Shown here piece after piece: positions 57,541 through 64,000 of a stretch of DNA of 64,000 nt. Below the pieces are notes generated by a model. That model saw nothing but the letters and a program-made list of their open reading frames with translations, was not told the origin of the DNA and ran no database searches. The stretch comes from Sympetrum striolatum (taxonomy: Eukaryota > Arthropoda > Insecta > Odonata > Libellulidae), in the NCBI GenBank assembly GCA_947579665.1, contig OX388351.1:52770939-52834938 (forward strand). Direction: 5' to 3'. Positions within the stretch are counted from its first letter, which is position 1. Each line of letters opens with the position of its first letter. The position numbers and the translations under genes are program-made.

Positions 57541-60295
57541 TCACAATTTATTTCTCTTGATTTTATCCTAGGTCAGGGGAGCCAACCTTGTATATTCCAT
57601 ACGACAACTGCATTTACGAACTACGTACTTTTAGAATTGGTTTATCTTTATCATTTTAACTTTCCTCCGACGATCAGAGGTAGCATTTCATAGCAATTTT
57701 TTGGCATGACTCTTTGAACTCTAAAGGAATCTCTGGATTTAAGTTATCGTTTTCCTCTGTACATCTATTCCCATTCAGTACTGGAAATTAATTATGAATT
57801 GTAACCCTAATTAGTTATCGCTTGTTATTAATAATGTTGTATGCACAGCTATCAAAGAGCCTAACAGTCGTTCCTCATAGAGAAGCACTATTCGATTCTC
57901 ATGAATTATACAAAAATTTCGACATAATGTATCAATATTATATTCCATAGTGTTCAACATTTACTTACTAATCATTCAATGGAGATACAGCTCTTAGGGT
58001 AAGTAGATTTTGCGGCTGGGAAACCATTGGTAAAGTTATGATGGCGAAATGGCCTGTATGTCAATGACGATTTCAATGTAATTTGTAAATAATTATCTGT
58101 GAGTTTGTAATGAACCCTCCCACATAAGTTATCCAGTGCAGTTGGTGGATTGCGTAATGGACCATAGAATCCAGCAATCTCGTCTCTCGCTCGGGCATTT
58201 AGACCTCCGACGTCAAATTAGCCATAGTCAGCGCTCACTGCGGCCGCGTTTACTCTTAATTCGCCCAAGAAATTGCGTAGAAACGAGCTCTTTCGCTATT
58301 GGTCACATTCAGTTTCAATTGTCCCATGGCGTGGCATCAGGTGAAGAGCGAAGGTCGACAGGAGTCAACGCAATTGATTACACAGCTCTGGATCCACATC
58401 TTTCAGTTTTATATTTGCTATGGGAATTACTATTGATCGCGATTTGTTTTCCCTTGTCTCAAATTCTAGTGTTTATTACTCTCATAGATACGTGAATTAA
58501 ATTTAAATTACCAACTCTCATTGAATTTATAATTTTTTGCCTGTGAGATATTTAGTCCGGAATCAGCTTCAAGCGTCAGACCCTTTCGATGAGCTACGAA
58601 AAGGATTAGATAGGGAAGGAAGCATGCTGGGTAAGATGTAGATGACGTAGTTTCCCTATACTCTCCCATATAAGCAAAATGCTGCTCTTAGAAAGAGTGG
58701 ATGTATCATGTAAAGTATGATTTATATCCGTGCAAAATATTATTAGAGCTAAAAACAAGATAGATAAGGAAGTTAATGAAACGTATAATTTTCTCTTTCT
58801 GCCCAAGTCTAATAAAAATTGTTCCATTTATTAAGATATGGTAGCAAGAACTTACCATTGTATACTAACAACCCTTTCAACCCGTCTCTATGTCTTCAAA
58901 GTTTGGTCTCTCTTTTATTCATGATCTCGTAAGAGACGAGATGAAACATTTTGTAAAACAGTCTGTAGAGGGTAATAATCGGTTGCATTAAAGTTTTCTT
59001 TTTCTTTTAAGTCTTCCAGTATTTTTTTATATTCGCAAATTTTGTAATATTGTAATTTCTGTTTTTGCCTGTAGTTCCTCTGGTTTAAATGGAAAATATT
59101 TAGAGAAGCTAAGAGAAACATCAAATGATCGGTTCCTTCTTATTTTGCGAGGAATCAGTTCAGTCTCCTGTGATAAAAAATGCTCAATGAATTCCATAAA
59201 TGAACGCTATCTCAGAAAGACATCACTTGCATTGTATTAATTTTAGTCTGCCTTGGAGGTATCTTCATGAATCTTTCTCCTCTAAAGTATACGGGTAAGT
59301 CAGTCTAAAGTTTAATTTGTAGGATTATGTATCTTGATAAGCGTTATGTGTTCACTTTCGATTCCCATATCTAAATTCTGTTTAACAGCGTACTCTATCT
59401 TTCAGATGCTATTGGCGATAGTTATATAGATTAGCTAATTTTACTACTCTTTGACGTAATAGAGGTAGCAGATGGAGATGGCGAAATTCCTTCCACGTCT
59501 ATTTAATACTACCTTATCCTATACCTTAAACATTTACTAACGGGATGTCCAAGGGTTATCTGGTGGTATCGTACCTCTTTGGAACGTTCTTAAATTTTTT
59601 CGAGCTATAACTTGTTAATATTAATAGACAAACATCCTTAGACTTTGTTCTAGGCTTTCTCTTCTAAGCTCTCTTGGACTGGCACGATAAGCTATTTTCT
59701 ACCTCTATCGAAACTATATTTGTTTTCGTTGCCATTTATCTGTTTTAAGTACAGAGTGTATTCGAGTTGGGTTAAAAAAGAGGGAAAGACTTTTTATAAA
59801 TGAAATTCCACCAAGCCACGCGGAATCTTATCCATATTTATTCTGGTCAATTCATTATGTAAATATTTTATAAAAGGAAAGTATATGTTGCCGAAAGTTT
59901 TTACAAACTTAACACATCAATACTGAGGGATTCGAAAGAACACAGAAGGCTGAAGAACTCCAACTGATGGCTAGCCATTCGATTACTGAATAATTCTCCA
60001 ATTTCAACTTCTTTCTGTGTTAAATGACAAGATGAAAATTGTCTCTTTTCGCTAATTGCGGTTTGAATCATTTTGGCCCCTGGATATTTTAAAATATGAT
60101 GATAAATTAACATTAAATTTTAAACACTTGCTCATACATGTCTAAGCTCATGCTCAGAAGCAAAGACACCAAAATTTAATAGCTTCTAAAGACGTGAGTT
60201 GCAGCTAAAAGATTAGTAATGGTATGCCTTGCTCCTTTTCCCTGAAATTAACTACCAATGTAAGAAAGGAACCGCTCGATCGCTATCGGATAAAA
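57541..60295. other. Non-coding stretch
   Basis: AT-rich with a CpG-richer patch at 58,130-58,400. No exon, RNA gene or repeat was recognised. Confidence 0.5.
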
Positions 60296-60296
60296 G

Positions 60297-60460
60297 TCCA
60301 TGAAGATCTATGGTATTAGGCCGGACTTCGTGGAAAGCCATAATAAGAAATGAAAATAAATGCACTTCGTAATTTCCACAGAAAAATAAATGCACTTCGT
60401 AATTTCCACTTTTCTGTGGAAATTACGAAGTGCATTTATTTTCATTTCTCCATGAAGATC
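60297..60460. repeat. Perfect 39-bp hairpin with an internal direct copy, flanked by 12-bp direct repeats
   Basis: 60,347-60,385 is the exact inverse of 60,410-60,448. The 24 bases between them belong to a direct repeat of the left arm (AAATAAATGCACTTCGTAAT etc.). A 12-base direct repeat TCCATGAAGATC lies at 60,297-60,308 and 60,449-60,460, directly abutting the right arm. Perfect arms imply a recent origin. Confidence 0.85.
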
Positions 60461-61658
60461 ATTCTAGCGGTCTCTCCCTTTAAGATGCTAAGTGGTGTCA
60501 GTAAAAGGTTTCTCAATATTTTTCTATATCTTGCTTACATACATAATATTTTATGTAGTTCTTGAAATCGGATTTCTTTCTCTCCTTTGTCCTATGCATT
60601 TTAAATTTCCTCTTTCAAAATTTGAACATAACGGAAATTTTCATAGTTGAATTGTGTCTTGGATTTGGCCACAGTTTGTCTTTCATGAAACTGCCTTGTT
60701 TGGAAATAACCGGCGTAACCAGCATTCGTTCCTCGAGTACAAGTTCACCTTGGCCGTCCGAGACTTATCTTGCATTCTCTTGAAGATAACGGCAAGTTGG
60801 GGAGATTGCTCTTGATCACACCTTATCACTCGTCGCGTACAGCTCATTATGTTGAGATAGCTATAATTGATACAGCGGAAAGTATTTGTTTTATTACGCC
60901 ATTTTATGGCCTTAAACTTCAATCTCCACCCACGCGAATTTTTATGTCGGAGTTGTGTTTTTCGGAAATTCCAGATAGTGTCTATTTTCCTGCTGCAAAT
61001 ACGAGGCTTTTGAAGATACCTTTCCATGTCAATAGATAAGGGCACGGGAGATTAATTTTTCCCGGTGATATTTACCGCATTAACAGGATAACTCAAATCA
61101 TTCCTGTCACAGGCTCCAGCTACAGGAAAAAGAAATAAGCGTGACGGTTTCCAACTTTCAAGGACAGTATGTCATAATTCACCGAAGTCAACGAGCAATC
61201 AATGCTTAATGTGATTTGGGCAGAATTCATCAGCGATCATCAATGAAAATTTGTGGCTTTTCTGATAATTGGTTTATCATTCCTTGTTTCTGTTGTTCTT
61301 GTCAATTTCTAATTAGAGTTTTCCCATAGATAAGAACCGTGTATTGTGAATGATTATTATGCTAGGATTTTGTTTGGTAGGTGTACTGATGCTTTAAATT
61401 TTAATTAAATAATATGCCGTTTATAAAACTCAAGACATATTCTCCCGTTTCGTATCGTAATCTTTAATATTACCGTGATCGGAAGCAAGTGAAAATAGTG
61501 AAAATTGATTTCAAGTTGAAGATAAATTTGTAGAAACTGAGAAAGGATTTTATAAACCTACTTCAGTATTATCTTATCTTGTAACAAGAATATTTGACCC
61601 ACGAAAATTATAAATCAACCGTTCCAATTAAATTATTTATATAAACTCAATATTAGGG
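60461..61658. other. Non-coding stretch
   Basis: A 120-codon frame at 60,683-61,045 (- strand) and an 89-codon frame opposite it show no domain and probably reflect chance. Confidence 0.45.
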
Positions 61659-61812
61659 GTTTAAAATCTCCAAAAGCAGTCTTCTTCGGCGCTCCTAGTC
61701 TTACTCCCCGGAAGTCTGAGGATTCAAAGGAATATCGTACTTTTGCCTTCTCGGAGTTCCGGGGAGTAAGACCAGGAGCGCTGACTAAGACGACTTTTAG
61801 AGATTTGAAATT
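61659..61812. repeat. Imperfect long hairpin, arms of about 55 bp
   Basis: The left arm (61,659-61,712) and right arm (61,757-61,812) pair through TTCCGGGGAGTAAGAC, AGGAGCGC and AGATTT.AAA blocks with a few mismatches and a 45-base loop. Part of the arm (TTCAAAATCTCC, then a GGCGC/GTCGC block) resembles 51,780-51,840, so a repeat family may be involved. Confidence 0.7.
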
Positions 61813-64000
61813 CAATCATTAACAGCCGTGTTCCAAAATTTCTTTCTTTACACCATTAACTCAATAGTTTCAGGCTTAACTGAGTGGAAGTTCATTAATT
61901 AATTTTATTTTTGCATGTAAAAATAAAATGATGAAACTAATTCACAATGTAAAAATAAAATTAATTTTATCACGAAATTTTTTATTTTGAGTTTAGTAAT
62001 TTTAAAAGTTAAAAATTTCGAAAAAATAGCATTCCTTTCACTTCATTATTAATCTAGTATATATTTTCCGTTGCTGTCCTTTACATTATGCTATCAGTTC
62101 AATATTGTTTTTTGCGTAATTTAAGATAATTCAACGATTATAATGGGTTGCTATTTTGCCGGTTGACCGTTTTTAATTTAATTAGGACTCTGAAAATCTT
62201 ACATGGTTGCTCTTCATGTTATTGGTTACGTGAAAGGTATTCAAGCACTAAGAGCTACTGAAATATAGCCATTAGGACATAATCAATTGAGGTAGTTGTC
62301 ACTTTGTGGAAATTCAGTTGTACCTGAAGATGGCTAGACCATAGCCATCCGGTCTGGAAACCGGTCGTTTCTTAATAAAATTTCTTCCTGTGCTACTGAG
62401 ACTAAGTAATTTCTCTCCTTTCGTAGCCAGTAGGATGTTATGACGCTACCATTGCCTGTTAATTTTCGCCATTGCTAAAACAATTTACTGTATTTTTTAA
62501 AGAGATAGTAAAGGTATTTGAGATCGTATAGCAGGATGACTCATTTACTTATTGAATAATATTAAGAAAAATAATTTGAATTTACAGTAGTCTGAGGATA
62601 CTTTTTATGATATTTACCGCCATTTCACTTTGTCTGCGTAACAAGCAGCCTTTTTTATCCATATACCATTACCCGGGGCTACCAATGGCTTTGGAAAGGG
62701 AATGAGGCTTACACAGCATGGTGAAGAGTAAAGAAGTTAGCCTTTGCATTCCACACTGAGCTACGGGTGTAGATTAAATGCATGTAATTGAAGCCCATAA
62801 ACCCAATAGATAACACAATAGCACACCATTAGGAAAGACCCAAACATGTGCCTTGGTGCAGCAATGCTGTAACATCAGCAGCTTGTACGGTATCTTCCGA
62901 CCACTTTACGGTGAATCCAACAAGTTTCCCTGCGAAAGTGTTTCATCTTATTCTATATCCACGGTTCTTTCTTCTGAAGATTCCATTGGAAACCAGTCCT
63001 TTCCGATTTTCTCTCTTATTCATTCACATCCTCCCAGTCTTCCGCCCGGTTGGTTGCATCTCCTGATCCGTTTTTTCCCGCATAAAGATTTTCTGATCGC
63101 TAGTTTAACGCTTCGCTTAACTTACCGAAGTTTCTCTGAGTTCAGCTTCGGTGTCTGTCTCAATGGCCGACGTTCCCCAACATACCAAAGGTATATTTTA
63201 TCGGAGGAAGAGATTTTTAAATTGTTGTCATTAAAGTATTTTTATTATCTCGGGTGGCCAATTATCGCTTGGAACTCGAGAGATTTGAGGTGATTAGGCG
63301 GGTTTTTACTCGTGTTTCTAGAGTTATTGAAAGATAATGGGAGTTAAAAGTATCCCCACGGCTAGCAAATACACCTACGAGATGTACAGGTATTTGCCGC
63401 AATTATTTTTTATTCCATTTGAGCAGATGTGTAGCATATGGCACGCAGGATTTCATAAATCAGTGGGTATGCTGTTTCCTTTTTAAATGCATTTTTGAAC
63501 GTCTCGTTGTGATTTTTTGCGTTGGTCTCATACGCTATTGATGGTTTTAATTGCTGCAGTTCTCAATAGTAGCGCTGTAAATTAATCGTAATTTAGGTTT
63601 GAATTCCAATTTTATCAAAGGATGGAAAATTTTGTCTATGCTGCTGATCATGGTTATTTTAATGATGGTACAGTTACATTCGAGCATATGCAAAATTGGC
63701 TTTCTATTTATAACAAATCGGATATAAATTCGTTGTGTTATTATCTTTTTTATGTTTCTCTCGATCGATTTTCATTGATGTTTGAATTAGTTTTTCTGTT
63801 TTTCTTTCATATTGATTGGTCGTTCGATTTAACTGATTTCAGATGATAGCAAGGTATTGATTTTACGGAGAAAGTACTCAATGTAAGAATTAGATTTTTT
63901 TGTGCTATGAAAACATGAACATTTTGAATCGTTAATAGTATTTATTACAACCTCATTATAAGAGTAAACTTCGAGCGAAAATTTGTAGGAATACTCAAGT
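61813..64000. other. Non-coding right end of the window
   Basis: AT-rich. A transposon-end-like stem module lies at 62,325-62,390. The frame at 62,853-63,293 (146 codons) has no recognised domain. No further exon for the 40.8-kb gene was found. Confidence 0.45.
62325..62390 (+). repeat. GAAGATGG...GAAACCGGT transposon-end-like module
   Basis: CCTGAAGATGGCTAGACCAT, then CCGGTCTGGAAACCGGTCG and TTAATAAAATTTC. The layout (GATGG, short stem, GAAACCGGT, A-rich AATAAA) matches that inside 10,960-11,105 and is common in 3' parts of animal repeats. Confidence 0.45.

Noticed and set aside
62853..63293. 146-codon frame as an exon
   Set aside because: It overlaps another frame, shows no family motif and lacks a clear acceptor at its start.

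Overview
The window looks like nuclear DNA of an arthropod, most likely an insect. Genes are split by long AT-rich introns with GT..AG borders, there is no bacterial-style gene packing, and decayed transposable elements, tRNA-derived SINE-like copies, fold-back repeats and microsatellites are common. The species cannot be fixed from sequence alone.

Region 1 (about 1-14,500, + strand) holds the 3' half of the gene for the catalytic subunit of DNA polymerase epsilon (POLE). Twelve exons joined in consistent phase encode the last 816 residues, through the two C-terminal cysteine modules, to the stop codon at 14,226-14,228. The introns carry SINEs, a LINE-like or foldback repeat and, in the last intron, a large palindromic element.

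Region 2 (about 15,900-16,720, - strand) is a complete small gene for mitochondrial ATP synthase coupling factor 6 (F6 subunit; 103 residues, three coding exons plus a leader exon). It converges with POLE. Upstream it lies head to head with a CpG-rich promoter-like block and a candidate leader exon on the + strand (16,946-17,091).

Region 3 (about 17-64 kb) is gene-poor. The only convincing coding piece is one exon at 40,822-40,925, which encodes a 32-residue N-terminus and ends in a splice donor. It probably belongs to a long-intron gene whose other exons lie outside the window or are unrecognised; its product was not identified. The rest holds repeat families, hairpin elements, a LINE reverse-transcriptase tail relic, CpG-rich blocks that may be promoters, and several pyrimidine-rich islands, all with the same strand bias.

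The most unusual structure is a roughly 1.15-kb dispersed element (11,939-13,097 and 28,929-30,067, plus an inverted partial copy at 13,092-13,851). It is built of six diverged monomers of about 150-176 bp, each carrying a tRNA T-arm/B-box-like motif on the - strand. Inside the last POLE intron two copies face each other and could fold into a long double-stranded RNA hairpin.
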